Shown here one piece after another: positions 46,684-55,704 of a stretch of 64,000 nt of DNA. Under the pieces are notes generated by a model that worked only from the letters and a program-made list of their open reading frames with translations, searched no databases and was not told where the DNA came from. Each line of letters opens with the position of its first letter. Within the stretch, counting starts at the first letter, position 1. The position numbers and the translations under genes were made by a program. This DNA comes from Isosphaeraceae bacterium (lineage in GTDB: Bacteria > Planctomycetota > Planctomycetia > Isosphaerales > Isosphaeraceae). The stretch is from assembly GCA_025356475.1 (NCBI GenBank), contig JANXSX010000043.1, positions 88,397 through 152,396 of the forward strand, given 5' to 3'.

Positions 46684-47247
46684 TCACTTCACTCGTTCAA
46701 CATACTCACTCGTGCGGGTGTCGATCCTGATTTTCTCACCAGGTCCGATGAAGGGAGGAACCTTGACCTTGAGGCCAGTTTCCAAGGTCGCATCCTTGTA
46801 CTGGTTGGTCGCGGTGGCACCCTTGATCGAGGGATCGGTGTCGGTCACTTTGAGGTCGACCAAAGCCGGCACGTCGATCGAGACGGCCTTCTCCGCGACG
46901 TACATGACCATGACTTTCGAGTTGGGTAGGAGGAATTCCATCGCCGTGCCGACGATCTCAGGGGGGAAACTCAACTGATCGAAAGTCTCGCAATCCATGA
47001 AAACGTGTTCATCGCCTTGGGACCAAAGGTACTCGTATTCTTTGGTTTCGACGTAAGGAACTTCGATCTGATCGACCGATCGGAGTCGCTTCTCGATCAG
47101 ACTCCCACTGTTCATGTTGCGGAGCTTGGTCTGGACCATCGCGCGAAGGTTGCCCGGGGTATGGTGGGCGAAATCGACCACAACGAAGTTGACCCCTTCC
47201 ATCGTGATCACCATGCCACGGCGGATATCGGTCGCCTTGATCATCAT
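46684..47247 (-). CDS. efp: translation elongation factor P
   Basis: The 187-residue product is a full-length EF-P with three beta domains: KOW-like domain I (about 1-65), OB domain II (about 66-130) and C-terminal OB domain III (about 131-187). The loop that reaches the ribosome reads HHTPGNLRAMVQ. The tip position that carries a modified Lys or Arg in well-studied EF-Ps is Asn33 here. EF-P helps the ribosome at proline runs. It is a single gene with its own likely terminator. Confidence 0.93.
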   Translation of the reverse strand: MMIKATDIRRGMVITMEGVNFVVVDFAHHTPGNLRAMVQTKLRNMNSGSLIEKRLRSVDQIEVPYVETKEYEYLWSQGDEHVFMDCETFDQLSFPPEIVGTAMEFLLPNSKVMVMYVAEKAVSIDVPALVDLKVTDTDPSIKGATATNQYKDATLETGLKVKVPPFIGPGEKIRIDTRTSEYVERVK

Positions 47248-47466
47248 CGCGGTACGCGTCCTCTCTCGGTGCAGCTCAAACGTCCCAGGCTCACATTTCC
47301 GACCCCAACGACCGTCCCGACGGCGCGCAGTCCGGACACCTAAAGACTCAATGTTCCCATCAAACTATCGCCCGCCCCGTCCGTCGTCCAGTTCAGTTGC
47401 CTGGGAGTCACAGCCTATCGAGTCTCCCAGTTGCGAAATACACCCAGAGAAGATGCAATCTCGAGC

Positions 47467-47500
47467 ATTGTCAACGAAACCGCAAGGTCTTGTTGACAAT
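47467..47500. promoter_or_regulatory. inverted repeat, possible operator
   Basis: ATTGTCAAC (47467-47475) and GTTGACAAT (47492-47500) form a perfect 9-bp inverted repeat with 16 bases between. Its right arm contains the -35 TTGACA of the promoter driving the HTH-ATPase gene, a position suited to repression. Confidence 0.5.
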
Positions 47501-47522
47501 CGTCCTGCAAAGCACTTACAAT
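47493..47522 (+). promoter_or_regulatory. strong sigma-70-type promoter
   Basis: TTGACA (47493-47498) and TACAAT (47517-47522) are 18 bases apart, near consensus. The start would be near 47529, with a 60-base leader to ATG 47593. The -35 overlaps the inverted repeat. Confidence 0.6.
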
Positions 47523-47592
47523 CTGAGTTAGACGATGGATCAGGAGATGATTGAGGTCAGTCGAGTCCGGGGTCTAAGGGGAGGAAATAGTG

Positions 47593-48624
47593 ATGCGCCC
47601 CAAGAGCGAACACATTCGAAAGTTTATTGTCGATCATGTCGAGAAACACCCCAACGACATCCCTAAGCTGACCGCCGACACCTTCGGAGTTACGCGTCAA
47701 TCTATCCACCGCCACTTGGAAATCCTCATTGATGACGAGATTCTCGAAGCGGAGGGTGGCACACGGGACCGCAAATACAAGCTTAAACGGACCGTTTGGA
47801 CAGACACGCTAGAGCTTCGCAACCATCAAGATGAAGATCTGGTTTATCGGGACTACGTGGAACCCCACCTGAACGGGTTAAGTGAGAATGTTCTCAGGAT
47901 TTGTCACTATGGATTCACCGAAATGTTCAACAACGGCATTGATCATTCTGGGGGCGATCAAGCGACTATTTCCATCCTAAGAACGGCGAGAACAACATGT
48001 TTGATTATTAAAGATAATGGCGTGGGCATTTTCGAGAAACTCAAGAAGGCGACAGGTCTCGGTGATGATCGTTCAGTGTTTCTGAAACTCTCAAAGGGGA
48101 AGCTGACGACCGATCCCGATCGTCATACAGGTCAAGGTATTTTCTTCACATCGCGAATGTTTGATATGTTTACGGTGGCAGCAAATCATTATCTTTTCGG
48201 GCATCTAGAAGATTTCCAGGACTGGTTTATCGAGCATAGTCCAACGGATGAAACAGGCACGAGAATCAAATTGGAAATTGTGAACGACACCTCGCGGACG
48301 AGTCGAGAGATCTTTGATAGATATGCGGATCTCGAATCTGACGACTATGCATTTTCAAAGACCCATGTCCCTTTAACACTAGCGAAATTTGGAGTCGATG
48401 GATTGATTTCCCGGTCGGCTGCGAAGCGTGTCCTTGCCCGTTTCGAGAGTTTCAAAGAGATCTTTCTCGATTTTTCTGGAGTGGACTCCATTGGTCACTC
48501 GTTCGCGGACGAGATCTTTCGTGTGTTCTCACTCCAGAACCCAGGTATCGTAATTATCGTCATTGGCGCAAACGAAGTGGTCTCTGTCGAGATCAATCGA
48601 GCAAAACGAGCAGGCAAGAACTGA
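47593..48624 (+). CDS. HTH-GHKL ATPase-STAS-like regulator
   Basis: ATG 47593 (or GTG 47590) follows GGGGAGGAAAT. The 343-residue product has three parts: a winged-helix/DeoR-like HTH (about 1-65, LTADTFGVTRQSIHRHL), a GHKL ATPase domain (about 90-240) with N-box EMFNNGID, G1 DNGVGIF and G2 GQGIFFTSR, and a C-terminal STAS-like DUF4325 domain (about 260-335, FLDFSGVDSIGHSFADEI). This joins DNA binding, ATP binding and a STAS-like module in one chain without a receiver or His phosphotransfer site. A self-regulated switch is inferred. Two other STAS/anti-sigma-like proteins were not seen nearby. Confidence 0.82.
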   Translation: MRPKSEHIRKFIVDHVEKHPNDIPKLTADTFGVTRQSIHRHLEILIDDEILEAEGGTRDRKYKLKRTVWTDTLELRNHQDEDLVYRDYVEPHLNGLSENVLRICHYGFTEMFNNGIDHSGGDQATISILRTARTTCLIIKDNGVGIFEKLKKATGLGDDRSVFLKLSKGKLTTDPDRHTGQGIFFTSRMFDMFTVAANHYLFGHLEDFQDWFIEHSPTDETGTRIKLEIVNDTSRTSREIFDRYADLESDDYAFSKTHVPLTLAKFGVDGLISRSAAKRVLARFESFKEIFLDFSGVDSIGHSFADEIFRVFSLQNPGIVIIVIGANEVVSVEINRAKRAGKN

Positions 48625-48677
48625 ACCACAACCGGCTCGGTAACGCCGACGAAACGACTTCCCGATAGCCATCCCAT

Positions 48678-48829
48678 CCAGGGTGCGCTTCGCTTTGCTG
48701 TCAAACGCCTACGGCGTTATGCTCATTGCGCATCATTGAGCGAGTGACCACTCGCTAGACCGTCCGTCCTGTGCTCTTGACACCAACGGTGTCCAACAAC
48801 AAAGCGACGAGTCGCGAAGCGCACCCTGG
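48678..48829. repeat. 152-bp element of nested hairpins
   Basis: A perfect 16-bp inverted repeat (48678-48693 with 48814-48829, CCAGGGTGCGCTTCGC and complement) frames the element. Three perfect hairpins sit inside: 48704-48718 (6-bp stem), 48739-48756 (8-bp stem) and 48779-48793 (6-bp stem). It lies between the regulator stop at 48624 and the methyltransferase stop at 48957. No open frame fits it. It may be a small mobile repeat or a structured RNA. No other copy was found in the window. Confidence 0.65.
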
Positions 48830-48956
48830 GAACTCAATCAACGGCGATCACCGAGCCGAACCCGACGTACTACAGTTGTCGCCTGGAGGCGAGGGATTTT
48901 AGACCTCAGAGCTAGGACATCCAACCTGCTGATGACGATGGGTCACCCGAACTCCA

Positions 48957-50003
48957 TCACGATTTCCTGGCTACGATTGCCCCGCAATGAATTAGGGTGG
49001 GATGGAACGACTCGAAGGTGAGTTTGGCCTCGGCCAGCCACGATTTGTACTCGGCTGCGCTATAGGCTCGGCCTTCGGTCAGGCGGAAGAGGGCTGCCGA
49101 ATAGTGGGCGATGGCCAACGGACCATCGAGTGTATCATTTAAGAAGACGTCATGGATAATCAATCGTCCACCAGACGGTAATGCATTGGCGCAGCGAGTA
49201 ATGAGCTTGCGGCACTCGGGCACATCCCAATCGTGAAGGATGTTTGATAGGAGAATCACATCGGCGGAAATAGGGATGGGATCGGCGAACATATCACCAG
49301 AAACCTCCCTGAGTCGATCGACGACGCCATGCTCGGTCGCCATTTCTCGCGCGACTTTGAGAACTTCAGGTCGATCCCAAACCACAGCCTCGAGCTGGGG
49401 ATGCCGACGAAGCCAAGCAATCGAATAGATGCCCGTCCCGCCCCCAACATCGAGTAGCACTCCCGCATCATGAAGAGGAACGACTTCAGCCAGGACGGGA
49501 GCGACGTTGCGTGCCCGCCCGGCGAGGGCCAAAGTCAGACTCCGGGCAGAGTCCTCCTGCTCCATGGCACTCTCAAGCCCCTCGCGGAAGATAAAGGCCG
49601 CCCCGTCCTGATCTGATCCAGCGGGCCGATTGGTGCGGAGGCGTTCGACCATTTCAAGGACACCGGGACTCTCAGCCGCCAGGCCGATGTAGCCGCTGAC
49701 GTCGAAATTTGCGCCCGGTGTGAGATGCTCTCGGGCAAGATCCGTCGCCTGGTACCCCCCTTCGCTATTGAACGAGACGAGTCCCTGAGCACGCAGGCAT
49801 GTCAGGAGCACGACCAAAGGCCGTTCGGAAAGATCGAGCCGTTCACCGAGTGATTGGAACGGGATCGGTCCCTCGGCCAAAATGCGGAACAGGCCAAAAT
49901 GGGCCACTGCGGCTGTGAGGAGTTCGGTCCCATGGTTTCCGCGAAACGCCTCGAAAATCGGGGTAGGATCGAGCTGAGGAGGACTGAGGGGAAGCATCGT
50001 CAT
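48957..50003 (-). CDS. SAM-dependent O-methyltransferase-like protein
   Basis: ATG 50003 is preferred; the frame reaches 50081. The 348-residue product has an N-terminal winged-helix dimerisation region (about 10-100, [18 protein letters not shown]) and a Rossmann methyltransferase domain with [12 protein letters not shown] (SAM motif, about 178-189) and [11 protein letters not shown], typical of plant-type O-methyltransferases and the hydroxyneurosporene/acetylserotonin family. The substrate is unknown. It runs divergently from the serine acetyltransferase gene. Confidence 0.87.
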   Translation of the reverse strand: MTMLPLSPPQLDPTPIFEAFRGNHGTELLTAAVAHFGLFRILAEGPIPFQSLGERLDLSERPLVVLLTCLRAQGLVSFNSEGGYQATDLAREHLTPGANFDVSGYIGLAAESPGVLEMVERLRTNRPAGSDQDGAAFIFREGLESAMEQEDSARSLTLALAGRARNVAPVLAEVVPLHDAGVLLDVGGGTGIYSIAWLRRHPQLEAVVWDRPEVLKVAREMATEHGVVDRLREVSGDMFADPIPISADVILLSNILHDWDVPECRKLITRCANALPSGGRLIIHDVFLNDTLDGPLAIAHYSAALFRLTEGRAYSAAEYKSWLAEAKLTFESFHPTLIHCGAIVARKS

Positions 50004-50158
50004 CGATAATCTCTGAATGGCTAGCCCTGGGCGTTCAAACCAGCATGGATCGTAAGGCGTCTGTTCAATTAGCACAACCATTGCCCCTGATCCGATTGAC
50101 CCCAGTGACGAACTCTCCTAAAATCTCGCGACTTCGTCACTCTTACTTGGGGCGCTCG

Positions 50159-51118
50159 ATGGCCACCGACCTCCGGCTCAAGGCTTCCCTACCCGCACTC
50201 ACGGACCGCATCGTGAGCACGTATGAGGAATGTGGCGGGATCAACCACCTGGGCCACTCCCCCCTCCCCAGCTATCGCGAGATCGTTGAGATCCTGGCAG
50301 ACCTGCGTGAGATCCTCTATCCCGGTTACGGACGTCGCCAGAACCTCCATCTCGGCAATGTCGGCTATCACGTTGGCGACCTGATCGATGGCCTCCACGA
50401 TCGCCTGACCTTACAAATCGCCCGCGCACTTCGACACGATTGTAAGGCGATCGATCTGGAGACCGACTTCGAAGCCGAAGCCCAAATCCGGGCCATCCGC
50501 TTGCTTGACGCCCTTCCCGAGCTACGAACCACACTCTCAGACGACGTCCGCGCCGCGTACGAGGGGGACCCCGCCGCCAAGAACCTTGATGAGATCTTGT
50601 TCTGTTACCCAGGGGTTTCTGCCGTAACTGTCTTTCGAATCGCCCACGTACTCTGGAAGCTCCAAGTACCGTTGATCCCCAGGATGATGACGGAGTACGC
50701 ACACTCCAAAACCGGCATCGACATCCATCCGGGGGCAACGATCGGTCGGCGCTTCTTCATCGACCATGGGACCGGAGTCGTCATTGGTGAGACGACTGAG
50801 ATCGGCGATGGCGTCAAAATTTACCAGGGTGTCACTCTCGGCGCACTCAGCTTCCCTCGAGACGAGGCGACGGGAGAGATTCTCCGCAATGTCAAACGGC
50901 ACCCAACGATTGAGGACGATGTTGTCCTCTACGCGAATGCGACCGTCTTGGGAGGGTTGACTGTGATAGGCCACCACTCGGTGATCGGCTCTTCAGCGTG
51001 GATCACTCGGAGCGTCGAACCGTTTACGACGGTGACCATCGAGAACCCCCGACTGAAGTACCGAGGTACTTCACCCGGGGGCCATGATATTCTCGAATCA
51101 TTCGACTATCAGATTTGA
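50159..51118 (+). CDS. cysE: serine O-acetyltransferase
   Basis: ATG 50159 gives 319 residues. The C-terminal part (about 190-300) is a left-handed beta helix of hexapeptide repeats: [10 protein letters not shown], then [14 protein letters not shown] and [13 protein letters not shown], the serine acetyltransferase signature including the catalytic His of DHGTG. The N-terminal helical domain (about 1-170) is the longer EpsC type. It makes O-acetylserine, the precursor of cysteine. The gene overlaps the convergent TIGR03118 gene by 10 bases at the 3' ends. Confidence 0.9.
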   Translation: MATDLRLKASLPALTDRIVSTYEECGGINHLGHSPLPSYREIVEILADLREILYPGYGRRQNLHLGNVGYHVGDLIDGLHDRLTLQIARALRHDCKAIDLETDFEAEAQIRAIRLLDALPELRTTLSDDVRAAYEGDPAAKNLDEILFCYPGVSAVTVFRIAHVLWKLQVPLIPRMMTEYAHSKTGIDIHPGATIGRRFFIDHGTGVVIGETTEIGDGVKIYQGVTLGALSFPRDEATGEILRNVKRHPTIEDDVVLYANATVLGGLTVIGHHSVIGSSAWITRSVEPFTTVTIENPRLKYRGTSPGGHDILESFDYQI

Positions 51119-52218
51119 GCTGGGCGACGTGAGCGGCGCTTCAGAAGAAGCATCGAGGCTGCACCCAGGCTTAGGAGCAGGTACGACGAAGGCTCGGGAA
51201 CTGCGGAGATCGAGGCGAAGAGTCCATTGACCTCTCCAGCGAGACCAGCGGTCAGATACAGCGTGTCCTTACGACCGCCATTGCCACCGTTGCCGAACTG
51301 CAGACCCCACAGGCCCAGATTCGTGAGTGGCGTATTGTCGAAGTACCTCAAGGTCCCGAGGAAAGAGCCGTTCGTCACGTCGAATGCATTGATGATCCCT
51401 TGATCCTCATTTCCAACGAGGAGCGCGTTGGCGTACGTCCCGAACGTAGATGGAGCGATGGCGACACCCCAGGGAGAGTCCAGCCGACCACCGGGACCGT
51501 TTGCGATCAAGGAATTGAGGAGGTTGCCGTTGAGGTCAAAGACATCAACAGCACCACCACCAGCATTGGTCTTACTCTGGTAGGTCACATAAAGTTTCCC
51601 ATTCAAATTCTGGATATTGAAGGCCGTCATGTCACTGCTCAGGCTCGCGTCGTGGAAGCTACCACTGAGGGCGGTCGCGATGAAGGCGGAATTGAGTGTC
51701 TCGATCGTATTGGTCGTATTGTTCGCCGCGTAGAGCGTGCTACCAAGAGCTGACGTTCCCAAGGCCAAGCCGGTATAAGACGCACCTTGCGAACCGTTGA
51801 ACTTCGTCTCGGCCGATGCGCCTGTATTCCAAGCAGAGATAGTGCCGCTCAAATCGGCAAAGATGAAGTTGGCCTTGTTTCCATTCGACAGAATAAAATC
51901 CGATGTCGAATTGAAGACCTGACCAGTCGGCCCAGTGCTCGCAGCAGTCGGAATGAACGGAACGCTCACCGTGAGAGCGAGTTTGGTTCCCACCGAGTTG
52001 TAGAGTGTCGAGTTCCCCGAGAGTTGATTTGAGACCCAGAACGGGCCAGTGGCGCTTTCCGAAATACCCCAGGGATTCCGTAGGCTCGCGTCCGTATTGA
52101 GCGCCATTCCTGAAATGTTCGAGACAAGGTTTGTCTGGTAGTAAAGGTCCGCACGAAGTGCAGAGCCGGAACTCAAGACCAACGTGAAGACAGCCAACAA
52201 TCTTGATGCCAAACGCAT
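51109..52218 (-). CDS. TIGR03118-family secreted protein with PEP-CTERM tail
   Basis: The 369-residue product has a signal peptide (about 6-22) and a beta-propeller-like body with [16 protein letters not shown] and [23 protein letters not shown]. It matches the TIGR03118 family as I recall it. The C-terminus is a PEP-CTERM sorting signal: VPEPSS, a hydrophobic segment, then KRRSRR. Such proteins are cut and moved by exosortase systems to the surface. It lies downstream of the ECF sigma gene on the same strand, with 159 bases between. Confidence 0.88.
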   Translation of the reverse strand: MRLASRLLAVFTLVLSSGSALRADLYYQTNLVSNISGMALNTDASLRNPWGISESATGPFWVSNQLSGNSTLYNSVGTKLALTVSVPFIPTAASTGPTGQVFNSTSDFILSNGNKANFIFADLSGTISAWNTGASAETKFNGSQGASYTGLALGTSALGSTLYAANNTTNTIETLNSAFIATALSGSFHDASLSSDMTAFNIQNLNGKLYVTYQSKTNAGGGAVDVFDLNGNLLNSLIANGPGGRLDSPWGVAIAPSTFGTYANALLVGNEDQGIINAFDVTNGSFLGTLRYFDNTPLTNLGLWGLQFGNGGNGGRKDTLYLTAGLAGEVNGLFASISAVPEPSSYLLLSLGAASMLLLKRRSRRPAQI

Positions 52219-52377
52219 GAAAAAAATCCCCCCTAGTGGATTCGCGACGACGGGTCGCGGGATCCGCTCAGGACCTGGTGTTAAGTGTGACGGTGAAACC
52301 GCATTCCAACAAACCCGAGAGAATGGATCAAGACTTGATTCTAGGATACTTCAGATCCGTGTTGCATTCCTGCACAA

Positions 52378-53253
52378 CTAATCACTGACCCCGCAATGAT
52401 CGGACGATGTCTCCCTACTCGCCGAATCGGTGGGGGTGACGGTCGCTGCTGCCGCCGGCGTGACCGACGAAAGTCCAAACCACTTTCGCACTGGTACAGA
52501 GCCAGCCAGAAGCAGAAGGGCCAAGGCTGCGGAAGTCATCCGCCTGACCCATGGTCGGCCAAGCCCAGACCGGTCGAGGTATCGTGTCACGATAGGGCGA
52601 GTTTTGAGGACCTCGAGCCCGGATTGGACCGTCGACTCAACCAGTCCATCGGGGACCTCTTCTGCGACAGCCTGCTCGTCGGTCAAGTATGCGACCAGGA
52701 GCAAAATTGTAGTGACGCCGACACCTCGTCGGGTCAATCGCGATCGGAGCATCTCCCGGCCCTTGCTGAGCCGACTCTTGAGAGTCCCGACCGGACAATC
52801 AAGTCGCTTCGCAGCAGCTTCGACGGCAAAGCCTTCCAGATAACAGAGGACAATCGCGTCGCGGAGGCGGCTGGGAAGCCTGTGAATCTCGTCGTGCAAG
52901 ACTGGCTTGAATTCGTGCCGAGTTGGGTCGGCTTCGGGAGTAGCTGAGGCGACCATGGTCGAAACCTGCTTCTGAACGGCGTGGCGACGCGCAGCTTGAC
53001 TCCTCGCTCGGCTCGACGTTTTCCATGCAACCTCATAAAGCCATGGTCCGAGCGAGGCTCGGTCCCGGATGCTGGAAGCCTTGCGGATGAGCAGCATAAA
53101 TGTCGCTTGAAACGCATCATCCACGTCGTGCGAGTCATCCAGCACGTCCCGGCAAACCTTCAACACCATCGGACCGTGTCGTCTGACCAGGACTTCAAAG
53201 GCCTGTTCATCTTGATGGATCAGGAAATCCGAGAGCAGTTCCGCGTCGTTCAT
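52378..53253 (-). CDS. ECF sigma factor with C-terminal membrane segment
   Basis: ATG 53253 has GGGTGG upstream and begins the sigma-2 region at once (MNDAELLSDFLIHQDEQ). The 291-residue product has sigma-2 (DDAFQATFMLLIRK, about 45-60) and sigma-4 (SRLRDAIVLCYLEGFAV, then GTLKSRLSKGRE) and a long tail with a hydrophobic segment (about 235-255, AALALLLLAGSVPV). Membrane tethering is typical of a planctomycete ECF group, which may be released by proteolysis. No separate anti-sigma gene is present. Confidence 0.9.
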   Translation of the reverse strand: MNDAELLSDFLIHQDEQAFEVLVRRHGPMVLKVCRDVLDDSHDVDDAFQATFMLLIRKASSIRDRASLGPWLYEVAWKTSSRARSQAARRHAVQKQVSTMVASATPEADPTRHEFKPVLHDEIHRLPSRLRDAIVLCYLEGFAVEAAAKRLDCPVGTLKSRLSKGREMLRSRLTRRGVGVTTILLLVAYLTDEQAVAEEVPDGLVESTVQSGLEVLKTRPIVTRYLDRSGLGRPWVRRMTSAALALLLLAGSVPVRKWFGLSSVTPAAAATVTPTDSASRETSSDHCGVSD

Positions 53254-53374
53254 CGGCCCACCCCATTCACTAATCCAACTCGCCGCCCGAAGTTCAAGAC
53301 GAAGATGTGACAAACTGTCCTATCATCCTAATAGTGCGGCTCCGACAACAGCCGGTTGAAAAAATCTCTAAAAA

Positions 53375-53530
53375 TTGCCTAGCGCTCGGCAGTTGGTGCA
53401 TGTGTTCGGATTCGTCCGGGGTTGCTCAAGGCCCCTAGGACACCCCAAACTACCAGTTCAGGGCGTAGAGTGCCTTTCCAGACAGCGTTCTTTACCCAAA
53501 TTCGCGCACCAACTGCCGAGCGCTAGGCAA
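53375..53530. repeat. MITE-like inverted-repeat element, copy A
   Basis: A 25-bp perfect terminal inverted repeat (53375-53399 with 53506-53530, core TAGCGCTCGGCAGTTGGTGC) frames 156 bp. The interior is about 85-90 percent like the copy at 62.5 kb. No transposase is encoded; an open frame across it is coincidental. The flanks are A/T-rich on both sides (aaaaatt, aaaatt). The remainder of the 53531-53778 gap holds no gene that I can support. Confidence 0.8.
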
Positions 53531-53778
53531 AATTGCACGCTAAGGGCTGATGAGGGGGGTGGCCATAAACCCCTTGGCAATAAGCCCTCAAAATCTCGGC
53601 GATTTCACGCGATTCCGCTTCGCTTCGGAACATGGCCAAAATCAGTTTTCGGCCATAGTGTACGGAAGCCAGAAGCGAAACGCCGACTCACCTAATCACT
53701 TCCGACCATGAACAAGGCATAGGGTGCGATTTTTCCCCAATCGAGGCGTGACCCCGGAATAGGCGCACCAGGCGTCGC

Positions 53779-54489
53779 TCACGCGTAAAGATTGTCCGGT
53801 TGCGACTCTCTGCTGATCCTCAAGGGTCGAAAGCCAAGTGAATCCGCCGCAACACAATGATAACGCACTGACCCAACCACCCCCTGAACAGCTCGCGACC
53901 ATTGCTCTTCAATGTGCAAGTGACCATACACGCATGCTGTCACTTGATGCTGCTCAAAGACCTCAACCCACGGCCCCGGGCGACCGAGCTGGTCGATCGG
54001 TGGGTAGTGCCAAAGAACATAGAGCGGTTGTCCGGGAAGCCTTAGCGCCGCAGCCATCTCGAGCGCTCGGGTGATCCGTTCGAGTTCTTTGACGGGTGTG
54101 GGTGCATCATCTTCTGGAACGTCGGCCCCGAGCGTTCCACAGACGATCGTCCGTTCAAGAGAGATGGCATCGCCGTTGACTGCCCGAAGCGAAGGACGAA
54201 GCATTGGCCTCAGTTTAGCCACTTCACCAAACCACCCGTCGTGGTTGCCGGGAGCAAGCACCTTAAGCCCGGGACGACGGTCGAGCCAAGCAAGGTCAGG
54301 CTGGACTTCGCGATGGTTGCGGGCCATCGAGATATCGCCAGGGATCAGGACCAAGTCCTCGCGACGAACAGACTGATCCCAGTGTTGTGCAATTTTTACC
54401 GCATGGTCTCGCCATCGTCCGGCGATACTCTCACGAGACTCCGGGCGGGCAAACGAGAGATGTAAGTCCGAAATGGCCCAGACGTTCAT
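53779..54489 (-). CDS. calcineurin-type metallophosphoesterase
   Basis: ATG 54489 is chosen over a longer frame to 54561. The 236-residue product begins ISDLHLS and has the blocks LIPGDISMA, APGNHDG, LWHYPP and YGHLHIE, all metal ligands of this superfamily. The substrate is unknown. The start lies four bases past the stop of the MBL-fold gene, so the two are co-transcribed and probably coupled. Confidence 0.88.
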   Translation of the reverse strand: MNVWAISDLHLSFARPESRESIAGRWRDHAVKIAQHWDQSVRREDLVLIPGDISMARNHREVQPDLAWLDRRPGLKVLAPGNHDGWFGEVAKLRPMLRPSLRAVNGDAISLERTIVCGTLGADVPEDDAPTPVKELERITRALEMAAALRLPGQPLYVLWHYPPIDQLGRPGPWVEVFEQHQVTACVYGHLHIEEQWSRAVQGVVGSVRYHCVAADSLGFRPLRISRESQPDNLYA

Positions 54490-54493
54490 GGCG

Positions 54494-55150
54494 TCAAACC
54501 CCGCGTACGCCAGCGTAAGGATTGGTCCGCTTTTCGACACCGATTGAGGTCGTGGGACCATGTCCAGGAAGGACCAACATGCCGTCAGGAAGGTTCCAAA
54601 GTTTTGCTCGGATGCCGCTTAAGAGTTGTTCGGTGTTCCCTCCCAAATCGGTCCGTCCCACGGACCCGGCAAACAGGACATCGCCGACAAAAGCGAAGGC
54701 TGGCTCTACCCCATCGCAAATGAACACCACCGAGCCCGGGCTGTGACCTGGGATCTCTCGAACCTCGAACGAGAAACCAGCCACTTCGAAGGTCTCACCC
54801 TCAGCGACAGTCCGATCGGCCGCCGGGCTGGTAATTGGTAGACCGAACGCCGAACTCATGTTCGCCTCGGGATCGGAGAGCAGATGAGTCTCATTTGCCC
54901 CGATAATTAGAGGAGCCAATGGGTAGGCATCCTTCATGGCCCGGTTGCCCGCAATGTGATCAACGTGCCCATGTGTGTTCAAGATGGCAACAACGCTGAG
55001 GCCATGTCGTTCGACATATTCGCGAATGGAAGGGACATCGAACCCAGGATCGACAACGATTGCCTCAGTGCTGCCTTCAAGTCTGGCGATATAGGTAATT
55101 TGTGCAAATGGCGCACTCTCGATAGCTTCGATCGTATAGGATCGGGGCAT
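54494..55150 (-). CDS. MBL-fold metallo-hydrolase (glyoxalase II-like)
   Basis: The 218-residue product has the MBL zinc-binding motif THGHVDHIAG (about 59-68), GHSPGSVV, GDVLFAGSVGRTDL and PGHGPTTSIGVEK, typical of the glyoxalase II-like/YcbL group that hydrolyses thioesters such as lactoylglutathione. The four-base spacing to the downstream phosphoesterase suggests a two-gene operon. Confidence 0.9.
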   Translation of the reverse strand: MPRSYTIEAIESAPFAQITYIARLEGSTEAIVVDPGFDVPSIREYVERHGLSVVAILNTHGHVDHIAGNRAMKDAYPLAPLIIGANETHLLSDPEANMSSAFGLPITSPAADRTVAEGETFEVAGFSFEVREIPGHSPGSVVFICDGVEPAFAFVGDVLFAGSVGRTDLGGNTEQLLSGIRAKLWNLPDGMLVLPGHGPTTSIGVEKRTNPYAGVRGV

Positions 55151-55704
55151 GGATGACTGGACCTTGGCCGGGGTGGCTGGACATTTTTACAAGAATACTG
55201 TGACGAGGAAGGTGAATGAGGGCAACCCCCTGTGCGGTTTGATTCCGTTACCGTCGGGGCTCTAGACTTCCGATCTGGTTCACGGAGAGGTCGTGCAAAA
55301 TCGACAAACTCTGCCTCCGTTGCAAAAGTTGCTTTGACCAAACTCGGTCGTTTGGGACGTTTGTAACAACGACTTAACCCGCCTGCGCGGAATGTGGAGA
55401 ATCCTGTCGGCCCGCCTTGTAGAAATTTCGGATTGGGCGCAAGATGCGGCGACGAGCCGACTTCTCGACAGGCAGGACTGCCCGACGCGGGTCGATTCCC
55501 CTCCGAACGCTCGACGGCCCCCTCGAAACCAGGATGGTTGGGACCATGGCCCTGCGTTGGCGTGATAAGCTTCGATGTCATGGGTCGATTCCGACCGACA
55601 CCTTTGGATACTCCACGACTCCGATGGCCCCGGGTCTGACGCCTGGTCAGACTGGTGACGCACGCCCCCACGCGCCGGAGTTGTCTCCGGGGTCAGGACG
55701 AGTC
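55151..55704. other. divergent intergenic stretch
   Basis: This 554-base stretch between the MBL gene and the DUF1571 gene has open frames, one of them in frame with the DUF1571 gene from 55444, but no supporting codon signal or family. It likely holds two promoters; none stands out. Confidence 0.4.

Noticed and set aside
53375..53695. Open frame across repeat copy A with similarity to one across copy B
   Set aside because: The shared residues come from the repeated DNA itself; neither frame has a plausible start or ribosome binding site.
53531..53778. Hairpin-like runs with tggccaaaa/ttttcggcca
   Set aside because: The stem has a bulge and the pattern is not repeated; no function can be supported.
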